64,000 nt of DNA from an uncultured Muribaculaceae bacterium (GCA_910586475.1 CAJUHM010000001.1:1-64000); one strand, 5' to 3'; counted from the stretch's first letter, positions 51,430-60,969 are shown. A program made the numbers and translations. Notes: generated by a model from the letters alone, not told the origin.

Positions 51430-53316
51430 TCAGCAGGTGTGGGGCGCGCGTTTGACGGTGTCGACGCCCGGAATGGCTGAGATGTGGTGCATGATCGACT
51501 GGAGTTCGTTGAACGAGTGGACTCCGAGCGAGATCGTGCATGTCACGATCGAGTCGAGTGTGTCGGTGTTGAAAGAATCCATCGAGAGTCCGAGCTGGTT
51601 GGTGATGCAGTCGACCAAATCGATGAAAAGATGGAAGCGGTCTACGGCTGTGACTACGATTGTCTCGGGATAGAGCGTGTTGTCGGCTTCGTAGTTGACC
51701 GAAACGATGTTGTCGCCCCATTGTGATGCGAGTCTGATTGCTGTCGGGCAGTCGCGTTTGTGGACCGTTATTTCGCCTGTTTCGGGATCGCTGAACCCGA
51801 CGACCTCTTCGCCGGGTATCGGGTTGCAGCAGCTGCAGCGGGAGAAGTCTTTGCGCGGACGTGTCTCGAGGTATTCTGAGATGAATTGCTTCGCCTTATA
51901 GGTGACGCAGCTGCTGAGCCACTCTTCGGTCGGTCCGGCCTCGGAATCGGTGAAAACTTCGACGACGTCGCCGCGATGGAGGCGAGCCTTGACCGATGCG
52001 AGAAAGTTGTTGATTCGCGCATAGCGTGCGTGCAGTCCGATTTCCGGCGAGATTTCGAACGCGAAATCGAGCACGGTGGCTTTCTGTGGCATCACTACGG
52101 GCTGGCCCGTGGTTGTGAATGTCATTATGTCGTCGTTGTAGAATGTCGTGACGATCTTGTCGATGAATTCGGTTCCCGAGTCTGACTGTGTGACCAGATC
52201 GCGGAGGACTTCACGGAATTTTTCGATCCATCGCTGGATATTGTCTTCGGTCCTGTCGGCCACGCATCCGAGCTGAGAGTCTCGGATCATGCGTTCGGAG
52301 CTGATGTGGACCTCCTGCCACCGTCCGAAATCGGCGAGCAGTTTGACGTGGAAGCTCTGATAGCCGTTTTCTTTCGGCGAATCAATGTAGTTGGTGATTC
52401 CGCCCGGTTTTTCTTTGAAATGGCTTGTCAGGATCGAATAGATTTTGAGGACCATATCCTTCTCTTCGGCAGGCGTCGCGCTGGGGAGTGAAAAGATGAC
52501 GTCGGTGAAATGGCGGTATTTGAGGTGGTTGAAGTCGTCGCCGAATTTTGCCATCTTCCGCCATACGCTGTAGGGCGCGCGATATTCGACTTTGACTTCG
52601 GTTTTGATCCCTTCGGCCAGCAGGGTCGAATGGATCTGCGAGCAGAATCGGGCGAGACGCTGTCGCTGCATCTCTTCGTCGTTGTCGATGAGGGTGCGGA
52701 GCTCCGCATATTCATGTGGGCAGCGGAACCGGAAGCTTAGGTTCTCAAGTTCGGTCTTGACATGGTAGAGTCCCAGTCGGTTGGCGAGCGGTGCATAGAA
52801 ATAGTCGGTTTCACCCGCGATTTTCATCTGTTTGTCGGGGCGCATCGACGAGAGTGTGCGCATGTTGTGGAGCCTGTCGGCCAGTTTTATGAGCATCGCG
52901 CGGATGTCATACTGGAACGATTCGAGCATCTGTCGGAAATTATCGACCTGCTTGGTCGATTTGTAGTGGTCGGATTTGCGCTTGGTCAGCACATTGACCA
53001 GAAAGGCCACGTCGGGTCCGAAGCGGTTCTCGATGTCTTCGACCGTGTAGTCGGTGTCTTCGACGACGTCGTGGAGAAATGCCGCCATGACGGGATTGGC
53101 GTCGAGCATGAGTTCTTCGGCCGCGATATTGGCAACGGCAATGGGGTGGAGAATGTAAGGCTCGCCGGTCTTACGTTTCTGGTTGGCGTGGGCAAGGCGT
53201 GCGAGTTCGAAGGCGTTTCGGATCCGCTGAAGCTCTTCAGGGGTTGTCCGCTTTGCCATGACATCGAAAACATGGTCGGCACGCTTGTTTATGAGCTGTT
53301 CGTAATCTTTTTCCAT
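51430..53316 (-). CDS. RelA/SpoT homologue with intact hydrolase and divergent synthetase domain
   Basis: (p)ppGpp-metabolising protein (628 aa, shorter than the usual ~730). The HD hydrolase domain keeps H57, HD82-83, ED86-87 and LADRLHNMR (145-153). The synthetase region (about 230-350) keeps NGYQSFH but lacks the canonical GR-K substrate motif, and the EVQIRT motif reads EVHISS (335-340). The C-terminus has TGS (about 398-457), a zinc-finger CxCC...HKRDC (494-523) and an ACT domain. I infer a hydrolase-dominant enzyme, with another Rel elsewhere in the genome. Promoter at 53350. Confidence 0.9.
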   Translation of the reverse strand: MEKDYEQLINKRADHVFDVMAKRTTPEELQRIRNAFELARLAHANQKRKTGEPYILHPIAVANIAAEELMLDANPVMAAFLHDVVEDTDYTVEDIENRFGPDVAFLVNVLTKRKSDHYKSTKQVDNFRQMLESFQYDIRAMLIKLADRLHNMRTLSSMRPDKQMKIAGETDYFYAPLANRLGLYHVKTELENLSFRFRCPHEYAELRTLIDNDEEMQRQRLARFCSQIHSTLLAEGIKTEVKVEYRAPYSVWRKMAKFGDDFNHLKYRHFTDVIFSLPSATPAEEKDMVLKIYSILTSHFKEKPGGITNYIDSPKENGYQSFHVKLLADFGRWQEVHISSERMIRDSQLGCVADRTEDNIQRWIEKFREVLRDLVTQSDSGTEFIDKIVTTFYNDDIMTFTTTGQPVVMPQKATVLDFAFEISPEIGLHARYARINNFLASVKARLHRGDVVEVFTDSEAGPTEEWLSSCVTYKAKQFISEYLETRPRKDFSRCSCCNPIPGEEVVGFSDPETGEITVHKRDCPTAIRLASQWGDNIVSVNYEADNTLYPETIVVTAVDRFHLFIDLVDCITNQLGLSMDSFNTDTLDSIVTCTISLGVHSFNELQSIMHHISAIPGVDTVKRAPHTC

Positions 53317-53349
53317 TGTCGATAAAGTGAGGAGTGAAACAATTATTTA

Positions 53350-53381
53350 CAAATATACGCATTTTTTTTTGTTTCTCCAAT
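53350..53381 (-). promoter_or_regulatory. Promoter of the RelA/SpoT homologue
   Basis: On the minus strand ATTG (53378-53381), 20 bp, TATATTTG (53350-53357), 34 bp before the start codon. Confidence 0.75.
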
Positions 53382-53437
53382 TTGCATTTCGCTTTTATCG
53401 ACTCATTTTCTTGCGATTCGGCAGCGACGCTCCGTGG

Positions 53438-53893
53438 TCAGGCGTCGATCGTTTTCGCGTCGTTGATGATCGGCTCCATCAGAGTGTCGACATTGTAGAC
53501 GGGAAGGGGATAGTTGGCAAGGAAGCTGTTGGATGTGCGGAGGGCGAGCATTCCGCGCAATGCTCCGAGTGCGACGCTGAACATCAGTCTGATGACGTGG
53601 GCGTCGACGATGATCTCGTTTTTCGTCAACGTTGCGTCCGGACCGCGGAGTTCGAAATCGGCGCCGACGGTGTAGTCGAGCAGGTGGCGGCACATCTGCG
53701 ACCGGAATGTCGTGTAGCGGGCCGTCAGCGACAGATGGATTATGTGGCTTCCTGTGTGATGGGCAAAGTCCGACATCAGTTTGACGTCGACGGGAGTGCC
53801 TTCGAAGCGCATCATTTCCCAGCGGTAGAAATGGGTGCGGTCACGGTCTTCTTCAATGTTCAGCAGTCGGATGTCGAGCTCTTGTGATTCCAT
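53438..53893 (-). CDS. Conserved small protein with SecB-like C-terminal signature
   Basis: A 151-residue cytoplasmic protein with no signal peptide. The stretch ALGALRGMLALRTS...NYPLPVYNVDTLM (about residues 108-138) resembles the SecB helix and strand signature that ends in LP-INV. A SecB-like chaperone role would suit its position directly downstream of the T9SS genes, whose cargo crosses the Sec system. The resemblance is weak and the assignment is an inference; otherwise a Bacteroidales hypothetical. Confidence 0.55.
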   Translation of the reverse strand: MESQELDIRLLNIEEDRDRTHFYRWEMMRFEGTPVDVKLMSDFAHHTGSHIIHLSLTARYTTFRSQMCRHLLDYTVGADFELRGPDATLTKNEIIVDAHVIRLMFSVALGALRGMLALRTSNSFLANYPLPVYNVDTLMEPIINDAKTIDA

Positions 53894-53991
53894 ATATTAT
53901 TTGAATTAGATATGGAATAACAACGGAGCTGAGCGGCTAAATGTTCCGCGCGGGGACTGCCGCCGCGGATGCCTGCATGGCCGTCAGAGGG

Positions 53992-55125
53992 CTATTTCTT
54001 GCGGTTTCTGACGCTACGGGTGGCGGCTGCGGGGGCAGATTTGGGTTTGGCTGTCTTTGCTTTCTTAGCTTTCTTCGCTTTGACGGTCGCTGTGCGTTTA
54101 GCTTTTGTTGCGCCGCGTTTTGTCGTGGTCCGCTTGACGGCAGCGGGCGCAGCCTGCTGTGTTGAGTCTGACTGCAGGGTCAGGGCTTCTTCAGCGGCTT
54201 TGTTTTCGGCGGCTTCCCGGCGGGCGTGGAGTTCTTCAAGCGATGGAACCCAGAGCTTGCGTTCGAAGCTGTCGAGCGATGCCTGAATGCTGTCGCGTGC
54301 GTGCTTGAGCGATTCTGCGTCGGGATACATCTGGACCATCGACTGGTTTTTGAGGTTGCGGGTCTTTATGATGTCACCGTCGTAGAGCCCGAGAAGAAAA
54401 AAGTCGTCGTAGGTACACGACGGGAGGTTGTTTTCGTCACTGATGAAAATGTTTTGTGTCGACATATATGGGCGGAGATCGTCGAATCTGACCCAGAACA
54501 TCGGATATTTCAGCGGTTCCATGCCCCATTCGTCGGAACGGTGGAGGACCGGACAGACTGCTTCGATGACGGTGCGCAGGCGGTTGGTGCGTTTGTCGAA
54601 TTCGTAGCGCTCGATGATGTAGTAGGAAAGGACCTCGTCGGCAGGGACGTTGGCTTCTTCTACCGTAAATCGCTGGCGTTTGTCGGTGCTTCCCTTGGCG
54701 GGAGTGTATTCGATATGGAAACGCTCAAGGACATCCTTGGGAGTCAGTGCGTACTGGTCGGTGAAGATTTCGCGTCCGTCGAGATACTGATAGACCTTCA
54801 GCTTTCCGTCGGCAACGAGGCGCAGAATCGTTCGGAAGAGATTTTCCTCTCCGTTGAGGGGCGGCTCGGGGAAATAAAGTGGGGCGTTGGCCGGTTTCGA
54901 TAGGTCGAGCTGACGGTAGATGACTCTCATCCATGAAAGGTCGGCGTCTGAGACCTGCGGAGTGGTCATCCGCTGCTGCATGCGGGTGGTGATTCCCGGG
55001 TTGCTGTCGCGCGAATCGTTTTTGCGCGAGCCTTTGCGCATGGTGGCTGTGCTGTTGTCCTGAGCCGCAGCTTCGATGCAACAGATTGCCGATATGGCGA
55101 TAATCAGTATTTTAAGGAGTTTCAT
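53992..55125 (-). CDS. gldN: T9SS component GldN/PorN with long basic tail
   Basis: Periplasmic protein that forms the ring with GldK/PorK under the outer membrane (377 aa). Signal peptide of about 21 residues. The GldN domain covers about residues 55-290, with LSWMRVIYRQLDLSKPANAP at its start and YYIIERYEFDKRT and GMEPLKYPMFWVRFDDLRPY inside. Residues after about 320 form an Ala/Lys/Arg/Thr-rich, histone H1-like tail (KKAKKAKTAKPKSAP). Last gene of the gldK-L-M-N run. Confidence 0.93.
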   Translation of the reverse strand: MKLLKILIIAISAICCIEAAAQDNSTATMRKGSRKNDSRDSNPGITTRMQQRMTTPQVSDADLSWMRVIYRQLDLSKPANAPLYFPEPPLNGEENLFRTILRLVADGKLKVYQYLDGREIFTDQYALTPKDVLERFHIEYTPAKGSTDKRQRFTVEEANVPADEVLSYYIIERYEFDKRTNRLRTVIEAVCPVLHRSDEWGMEPLKYPMFWVRFDDLRPYMSTQNIFISDENNLPSCTYDDFFLLGLYDGDIIKTRNLKNQSMVQMYPDAESLKHARDSIQASLDSFERKLWVPSLEELHARREAAENKAAEEALTLQSDSTQQAAPAAVKRTTTKRGATKAKRTATVKAKKAKKAKTAKPKSAPAAATRSVRNRKK

Positions 55126-55192
55126 AATCGATTTGCAGGAGTTCTGTGAGAGTAGTGGATGGGAGTCTGTTGTGGATTCGGATCGGTCTGTG

Positions 55193-56761
55193 TCAGTTGA
55201 TCAGGATTTCCATCGGCGAGAGGGTCCTTTCGACTCCGTCGGGGCCTTTGGCCTTGATTCGTGATATGAAGAAGCGTTTTCCTCGGCCGAGGCGTTTGAT
55301 TGCCTCTTTCTGGCGTTCGGAGAATGCCGCGCCGGCCGATACTTCAGGAATGGCGTTGCCCATTGAGTCGAAAACGATCATTTCGAAGCTCAGCACCTGA
55401 AACTGGATGTCGAGCAGTCCGTCGTCGATTGCTGCCTTGAGGCCACCGGCACCGGCAACAGCCTGTTTGCCGATCGGTTTGCCTCCTTTGTAGCGGTCTG
55501 TCCCGATTGCCAGATAGGGAGTCGGATCGGGCAGTTTTCTTACGCGGAAGGTGTGAGTGGCGATGTTCTGACGGCGACCTTCGACTTCAGCGGTGACGGT
55601 GATGGCCGCGTCGGTGCCGATGTTTGCGGGACGTGCGGTCCAGAGGTCTCCGTTGCGGGTGAGCGTTCCGTTGGTCATGGAGGCCTGGACCGCGCTTTGT
55701 GGCATGCCCGGAACAGATATGCTGATCGGATTGTCGATGCCGGCATAGAGCACGTTCATCATCGTTGCCGAAACGGTTGCGTAGGGGTCAATGACCGTAT
55801 AGGAGGATGTGAAGGGATGTTTGGTGACAGAGCCGTCGGGGTGGGGCACTTCGATGTGGCCCGAGTAGTTGAAATTGCCTGAAGATCCGGCAACGAATTC
55901 ATAGTGGCCGTTGGCGATGGGGCGTCCTCCGACATAGATTGTCGGGCGGGAGGCTGTGTCGACGGCTGCGAGAACGATGTCGGCGCTGTAGCGGCCACCG
56001 CGGATGACCATTTTGGATTCCGGAACGACGAATGCGTTCAGTTCGTTGGCGATCATTTCCGATCCGGTTATCTCGGCGATCGATTTCCCCTGGCTCAGCG
56101 CGGCGATCGAAAGAAGTGCCTCGCCTTCGGCATAGCGGATGTCGTTCTGGAGTTTGGTCAGAAGTGTTATGGCGGCGACTGCCGGCTGGCGGTCGAATTT
56201 AGCTTCTTCCCATGACTGGGCGACAAGCATTCCCTTGCGCTGGAACGGTTGGGTCGACAGTGCGGAGTTGACGCTGGCGCGGCGTGTCGGGTCGACCACT
56301 ATTTTCTCGACCGTTGTCCGGAACCGGTCGACTTCGGCCCGGAGAGCTGAGCCACGCATTGTAGCCGGTTCGAGCATGATGACGGAGGCGGCCTCCATGT
56401 CGTCGCGGTTCTGAATGTCGTCGATCGTGCCGCCTGCGCCGTCAGCTTCGCGGACAATCGCGAGCTTGAGCGAGTCGATGAGCGAGTAGAGCCGGGCCGA
56501 AGCGCTGCGCACAGAGTCGGCTTTTGACATCCAGGCGTTCATGGCTGTCGGATCGTCGGCCGCGAGATTCTTCAGCTCCGAGTAGATTGCGGCGTTGCGC
56601 CGGTTGACTGTCACGTTGGTGCGCGCCAGTCCGTCCTCGACCTGCATGAAGCCGTCGAGAACGTCGCTCGAGACATTCAGAGCGAGCATTGCGGTCAGAA
56701 CGATGTACATCAGGTTGATCATCTTCTGACGAGGCGAGAGCCGAGCGTTGGATTGGGCCAT
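55193..56761 (-). CDS. gldM: T9SS inner-membrane motor protein GldM/PorM
   Basis: Partner of GldL; its periplasmic rod transmits motion to the GldK/N ring (522 aa). One N-terminal membrane span (about residues 12-32: MINLMYIVLTAMLALNVSSD), followed by helical and beta domains. The conserved RKLPDPTPYLAIG motif lies near residue 408. It lies 19 bp after gldL and 67 bp before gldN. Confidence 0.95.
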   Translation of the reverse strand: MAQSNARLSPRQKMINLMYIVLTAMLALNVSSDVLDGFMQVEDGLARTNVTVNRRNAAIYSELKNLAADDPTAMNAWMSKADSVRSASARLYSLIDSLKLAIVREADGAGGTIDDIQNRDDMEAASVIMLEPATMRGSALRAEVDRFRTTVEKIVVDPTRRASVNSALSTQPFQRKGMLVAQSWEEAKFDRQPAVAAITLLTKLQNDIRYAEGEALLSIAALSQGKSIAEITGSEMIANELNAFVVPESKMVIRGGRYSADIVLAAVDTASRPTIYVGGRPIANGHYEFVAGSSGNFNYSGHIEVPHPDGSVTKHPFTSSYTVIDPYATVSATMMNVLYAGIDNPISISVPGMPQSAVQASMTNGTLTRNGDLWTARPANIGTDAAITVTAEVEGRRQNIATHTFRVRKLPDPTPYLAIGTDRYKGGKPIGKQAVAGAGGLKAAIDDGLLDIQFQVLSFEMIVFDSMGNAIPEVSAGAAFSERQKEAIKRLGRGKRFFISRIKAKGPDGVERTLSPMEILIN

Positions 56762-56780
56762 TTTTCTGGAGAGTGGATTG

Positions 56781-57689
56781 TTAGATGTTCGACGAAGGTG
56801 AGGCTGTTTCCTCGGCAGGTGCGGTTGCCCCCATTGGCGATCCCATAGCGGCGCCCATGTTGATTGTCATGGCGCGGAGCATTTTTTCGTAGACCTGATT
56901 GAGCTGCTGCATGTGGCGGGTCATCCGTTCGCTTTCCTCGCAGTAGCGTGAGCTCTGTGCCGCGCTGTTTTCATACATCTGGCAGATCTCCTTGATGCCG
57001 CGGTTCACACGGTCAATCGCGTCGAGCTGCGACGAAACGCTTTTGAGCTGGATCTCATAGATCGTGTTCAGTCCGGCAATGTTGCGGTTGAGGGCCTGCA
57101 TCTGTTCTACGTAGCCGGTCGAACTCGAGGTGATGGTTTCGGAGTTGTCGGTGATGGCGCGATAGCTGTCGAGCAGTGTGCGGCTGACGTCATTGAGGGC
57201 TTCGGTCGTGGCTTTGAGCTGGGCCATCTGGCGGGCGATGCCTGACATCTCGCCGATGAATTCTTCCGACGCGCCCTCGATCGAACCGGAAGCGGCGGCG
57301 GGAGTCGGACTGACGGTTGCCTGGACCGGTTGGGTCAGGAGGGGAGCCGCAGGTTCAAGGTCGGGGTCGGTCACAAAAGTGACCGGCTGGCTTCCGCCGG
57401 CGAAATCCGGACGGTCTTCCGGATTTTTCGATGCGAGAACGGGAAAAACCTCTTCCCAGTTGTATTCGCGCTGCGGGCGGTCAAACGCTGTGAGAACGAA
57501 CATAAGCACCTCGGTTCCCATGCCGATCGACAGAAGGGTGTTGCCTCCCTGAAGATGGAGAATCTTGAAAAGAGCACCCAGAATCACGATTGCTGCGCCG
57601 ATACTGTAGGCGAAGTTGAAGAAACGCTGGCCGCCTTCACTTGAGATGAAGCGTTCGACGGCATTCTTATATCGTTTGATTTTTCCCAT
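56781..57689 (-). CDS. gldL: T9SS inner-membrane motor protein GldL/PorL
   Basis: Proton-driven motor stator with GldM (302 aa). Two membrane helices at about residues 22-42 and 50-70 contain the conserved acidic residue in SIGMGTEVLMF. A long cytoplasmic coiled coil (about 140-270) rich in Gln/Ser follows, with YEIQLKSVSSQLDAIDRVN. Middle gene of gldK-L-M-N. Confidence 0.95.
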   Translation of the reverse strand: MGKIKRYKNAVERFISSEGGQRFFNFAYSIGAAIVILGALFKILHLQGGNTLLSIGMGTEVLMFVLTAFDRPQREYNWEEVFPVLASKNPEDRPDFAGGSQPVTFVTDPDLEPAAPLLTQPVQATVSPTPAAASGSIEGASEEFIGEMSGIARQMAQLKATTEALNDVSRTLLDSYRAITDNSETITSSSTGYVEQMQALNRNIAGLNTIYEIQLKSVSSQLDAIDRVNRGIKEICQMYENSAAQSSRYCEESERMTRHMQQLNQVYEKMLRAMTINMGAAMGSPMGATAPAEETASPSSNI

Positions 57690-57741
57690 TGGAGTTGAGT
57701 GATGTAGTAATAAGTGGGTTGTGACGAAGGAGAGGAGTCGT

Positions 57742-59181
57742 TTATTTATTTAGTTTGTTGCCTCGGGCGAAGCCTATCTGGGTTCTGACGCATCGGAATC
57801 CGATGTAGGAGCGCTGTTCGTTCTGGTATTCCCACATGCGGATGTCCGAACGAATGTTGTGGGCCACGTCTTTCCACGAACCGCCTCTGACGATCTTGCG
57901 TTTCATCTTGTAGGGGTCTTCCTTGGCGGCGTCATAGCGGTATTCCGGATTCATGTCGGAAGTCAGTCGGCTGACCGATTCGGTGAAGGCCGTCGAGGTC
58001 CATTCGCTGACGTTTCCGGCCATGTCATAGAGTCCGAAATCGTTGGGCGTATAGGTCCCGACGCGCGAGGTGATCAGATGGCCGTCCTGGACATAGTTGC
58101 CCTCCTGAGGCTTGAAGTTGGCATAGAAGCAGCCTTTTTCTTCGGTGAGAGGCAGGTCGCCGGCCCAGGGATATTTGTTTTCGTTGACGCCGGCGCGTGC
58201 GGCATATTCCCATTCGGCTTCGGTCGGCAGACGGTAAGGCTCGACATAGACGCCCTCGCGGCCCAGAGCGCGGCGAAGGAAATCGGTGCGCCAGTTGCAG
58301 AAGGCGTTGGCCTGTTCCCAGCTTACGCCGACAACGGGATATTCGTTGTAGCCTCCGTTGGAGAAATACATTCTGACGTAGGGCTCGTTGTAGGCGTTCT
58401 CGAAGTCGTTGATCCAGGCGGTCGTGTCGGGATAGACGTTGACAATGTATGTGTTGAGGAAGTCGAAGTCGCTCGAGAGTCCGCGGGTGATTGTCTGACG
58501 GATGATTTCGCCGTTGTCGTTGATAAACGCGGTGTCTTTCGAGATCAGAGGCACGTCTGTCGGCACCGGTTTGTCTGTGTTATATTCGCGGCGCGACGGG
58601 TTGAGCCGGTGTTTGCGCTTTGCGGCCTCGGTGTGGTTATAGATCTCGTAGCGGTAGTTGAGCTGTTCGGGGTCGAGCTCTTTGACTCCGGTGATCGGGT
58701 TGACGCGATAGAGGCTTTCGATTGCGCGGGCTTCGTCTTCGTTGGGGTTGCGCCAGGGAATCGGCTTGCTCCAGTTCAGGCGCGGGGTGATCGGATTTCC
58801 TTCGCGGTCCTCTTCGATCTTGAAATCTTCGTTGCCGCCGTAGGCAGGGTCGGCGAGACGCTCGCGGATAATCGAGTCGCGCACCCAGAACACAAATTGC
58901 TTATATTTTCCATTGGTGACTTCTGTTTCATCCATCCAGAAGGCGTCGACCGACATACCGCGCGAGTCTGCCCGCAGATTCCAGAGGGAGTCGGCTTCGG
59001 AGGGCCCGATTTTCATGGAGCCGCGGCTGACGAGGACCATTCCGTAGGGGGTGGGCTCTGCCCATGAGGTTCCGCCTATTCCGGTCACTTCGCCGCCGGC
59101 TGAGCTGCGGGAGCCGGATGCGCACGAAGCTGTAGCGGCCAGAATCATTATGGTGAGGAGATAGAGAATTGGTTTTTTCAT
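57742..59181 (-). CDS. gldK: T9SS lipoprotein GldK/PorK
   Basis: Outer-membrane-attached periplasmic lipoprotein with a formylglycine-generating-enzyme-like fold (479 aa). Lipobox ATASC near residue 19. FGE-like motifs: DAFWMDETEVTNGKYKQF, PVVGVSWEQANAFCNWR, RLPTEAEWEYAARAG, GLYDMAGNVSEWTS and a final VRGGSWKDVAHNIRSDIR...SYIGFRCV. First gene of gldKLMN, 2 bp after the porP gene. Confidence 0.95.
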   Translation of the reverse strand: MKKPILYLLTIMILAATASCASGSRSSAGGEVTGIGGTSWAEPTPYGMVLVSRGSMKIGPSEADSLWNLRADSRGMSVDAFWMDETEVTNGKYKQFVFWVRDSIIRERLADPAYGGNEDFKIEEDREGNPITPRLNWSKPIPWRNPNEDEARAIESLYRVNPITGVKELDPEQLNYRYEIYNHTEAAKRKHRLNPSRREYNTDKPVPTDVPLISKDTAFINDNGEIIRQTITRGLSSDFDFLNTYIVNVYPDTTAWINDFENAYNEPYVRMYFSNGGYNEYPVVGVSWEQANAFCNWRTDFLRRALGREGVYVEPYRLPTEAEWEYAARAGVNENKYPWAGDLPLTEEKGCFYANFKPQEGNYVQDGHLITSRVGTYTPNDFGLYDMAGNVSEWTSTAFTESVSRLTSDMNPEYRYDAAKEDPYKMKRKIVRGGSWKDVAHNIRSDIRMWEYQNEQRSYIGFRCVRTQIGFARGNKLNK

Positions 59182-59183
59182 AA

Positions 59184-60200
59184 TTACATTATGCGAATAC
59201 TCTTGTGCTTGTTCTTGTTTTTGTCGGAGAGATTGAGTTTAAGGTTGTAGCCCGCAACTATTTCGTGGCTTCCGGAGGAGGCTTTCGAGATGGCTGAGAC
59301 GGGGTAGTCGTAGCTGTAGCCGACATAGAAGCCTTTTATCTCGACTCCAAGGGTCGCGATGACGGCGTCGTCGTGGCGGTAGCCGATTCCGAAACTGAAA
59401 AGTTTTTTGTAGCGCATCCGGCCAGTCAGTTCGGCACGGGTGAACATGAAATCGCTCTTGACCATCAGCGAGGGTAACACTTCAAATAACGTGTTTTTTA
59501 TCGGAATATTGCCACCGGCCATAAAATAGAGTGTCCTTCGCAGCTGAAATTCATAGTCGCCGCGGGTCGCGTCGGTCGATGAAGAGCCGCCGGTGCCGTC
59601 CTGGCTGTCGGAGAAGGTGATGGTGGGCGAGGTCAGGTGAGTGGCTGAGATTCCGGCCCAGAAGTATTTGTGGGAGTAGTAGATTCCGGCGCCGACGTCG
59701 AAGGCGTTGCCCGAGACATCCGTGCGCGGAATCGCGTCGTCGGTCGGTTCGTGGAAGTCGTCGCCGTCGGGAATGAAGACGTCGCTGCCGCGGAACACTT
59801 CGTTGGCGAAGCCCAGCTGGATGCCGGCGGTCATCACTCCTTTCATAAACCGGAACTTATATGCGCCCTGAAGGTTGATCGACAGGTTGCTGAACAGACC
59901 TGCCGACTCGGAGCTGGCCGTAAGGCCGACTGCAATGCGGCGGTTGCCGAGTTTGATCGGCATGTCGGCTGTCGCAAGAAATGTTTTCGGGGCGTTGTCG
60001 ATGCCGACCCACTGCAGTCGTGATCCGGCCCGGATGTGGACCATATCGGTGTTGCCGATGGCGGCGGGATTGTAGTAGGACGGGGTCTCGTAGTATTGCG
60101 ACAGCTGAGCGTCGGTCTGGGCGCCGGCTGCAATGGCTGTCATCACGATGGCTGACATCGCAAGGCAGAGAGAGAGTATATGTCGGCGGCAATCTGACAT
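59184..60200 (-). CDS. porP: T9SS-associated outer membrane protein, PorP/SprF family
   Basis: Beta-barrel protein that attaches to the T9SS ring (338 aa from the 60200 start). Signal peptide about residues 1-28. The conserved N-terminal pattern is LSQYYETPSYYNPAAIGNTD, with GSRLQWVGIDNAPKTF following. A longer in-frame start at 60251 would overlap porT and hide the signal peptide. It lies between porT (22 bp upstream) and gldK (2 bp downstream). Confidence 0.92.
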   Translation of the reverse strand: MSDCRRHILSLCLAMSAIVMTAIAAGAQTDAQLSQYYETPSYYNPAAIGNTDMVHIRAGSRLQWVGIDNAPKTFLATADMPIKLGNRRIAVGLTASSESAGLFSNLSINLQGAYKFRFMKGVMTAGIQLGFANEVFRGSDVFIPDGDDFHEPTDDAIPRTDVSGNAFDVGAGIYYSHKYFWAGISATHLTSPTITFSDSQDGTGGSSSTDATRGDYEFQLRRTLYFMAGGNIPIKNTLFEVLPSLMVKSDFMFTRAELTGRMRYKKLFSFGIGYRHDDAVIATLGVEIKGFYVGYSYDYPVSAISKASSGSHEIVAGYNLKLNLSDKNKNKHKSIRIM

Positions 60201-60222
60201 CGTTTGTGGAGGTGGAAGGGGA

Positions 60223-60969
60223 TTATTCAAAATAAAATGTGAGCACGACAAGGTTTGACCGGGCTTTGCTCAGCGATTCGGTTATCTGGAATTTCGAGGG
60301 GTCGTCGGCGAGGTCCGTGCGTTTGTGATCGAGCATGTCGGTCAGTCCGAAACAGAATTTGACTTCGGGATTGAGCTTGAAAAACGGGAGATAGAAATCG
60401 AATCCGAGCCCGATTGTCAGATAGATGTCGGTGGCTTTGAAGCGAAGATAGTCACCGCGTTTGCGGCTGACGTCGAATGCCGGCATCACGCCTCCCGTCA
60501 GATATGGCTTGCAGTTGCGGAAGCGCTGTCCGGAAAATTTCAGGTCGATCGGCGCCACGACGTAAGCCGACTTGATGTTCTGGCGGTAGCGGATCGGGGT
60601 CTCGCTTTCGGCTGTGTTGACATCGAGGATCGTGATGTCGCGGTTGCCGAAGTACATTCCCGGCGATATTCTCAGGTTGAACCATGCATTGAGCCTCAGG
60701 TCGAAAAGACCGTTCACGCAGAATCCGGGCGAGAAGGAGGGCTGCTCCATGTACCAGTTGTGGCCGTCGTCGGTGGTCAATCCGTTGTGGGTGAATGAGA
60801 CGTCCTGAGTGTGTATGCCGATGGAAAATCCTAAATGCCAGCGACGGAGGTCGGCATAGGGGCGGTTCTGGATCTTGTCGTTGAAACGCTGCGCCACGGC
60901 TGCGACAGGAAGTGTCGCAGCTGCGATTGCTATAAGAAGAAAAATTATGTTGCGTTTCTTGAAGTCCAT
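60223..60969 (-). CDS. porT: T9SS outer membrane protein PorT
   Basis: Eight-stranded barrel protein needed for type IX secretion (248 aa). Signal peptide about residues 1-26 (ending PVAAVAQ), then YADLRRWHLGFSIGIHTQDV, typical of PorT, and alternating strands to the aromatic C-terminus TFYFE. First gene of the porT-porP-gldKLMN run; no clear promoter is seen upstream. Confidence 0.9.
   Translation of the reverse strand: MDFKKRNIIFLLIAIAAATLPVAAVAQRFNDKIQNRPYADLRRWHLGFSIGIHTQDVSFTHNGLTTDDGHNWYMEQPSFSPGFCVNGLFDLRLNAWFNLRISPGMYFGNRDITILDVNTAESETPIRYRQNIKSAYVVAPIDLKFSGQRFRNCKPYLTGGVMPAFDVSRKRGDYLRFKATDIYLTIGLGFDFYLPFFKLNPEVKFCFGLTDMLDHKRTDLADDPSKFQITESLSKARSNLVVLTFYFE

Noticed and set aside
57859..59067. 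402-codon frame antisense to gldK
   Set aside because: GldK carries clear FGE-like motifs in the other direction; the antisense frame is a composition effect.
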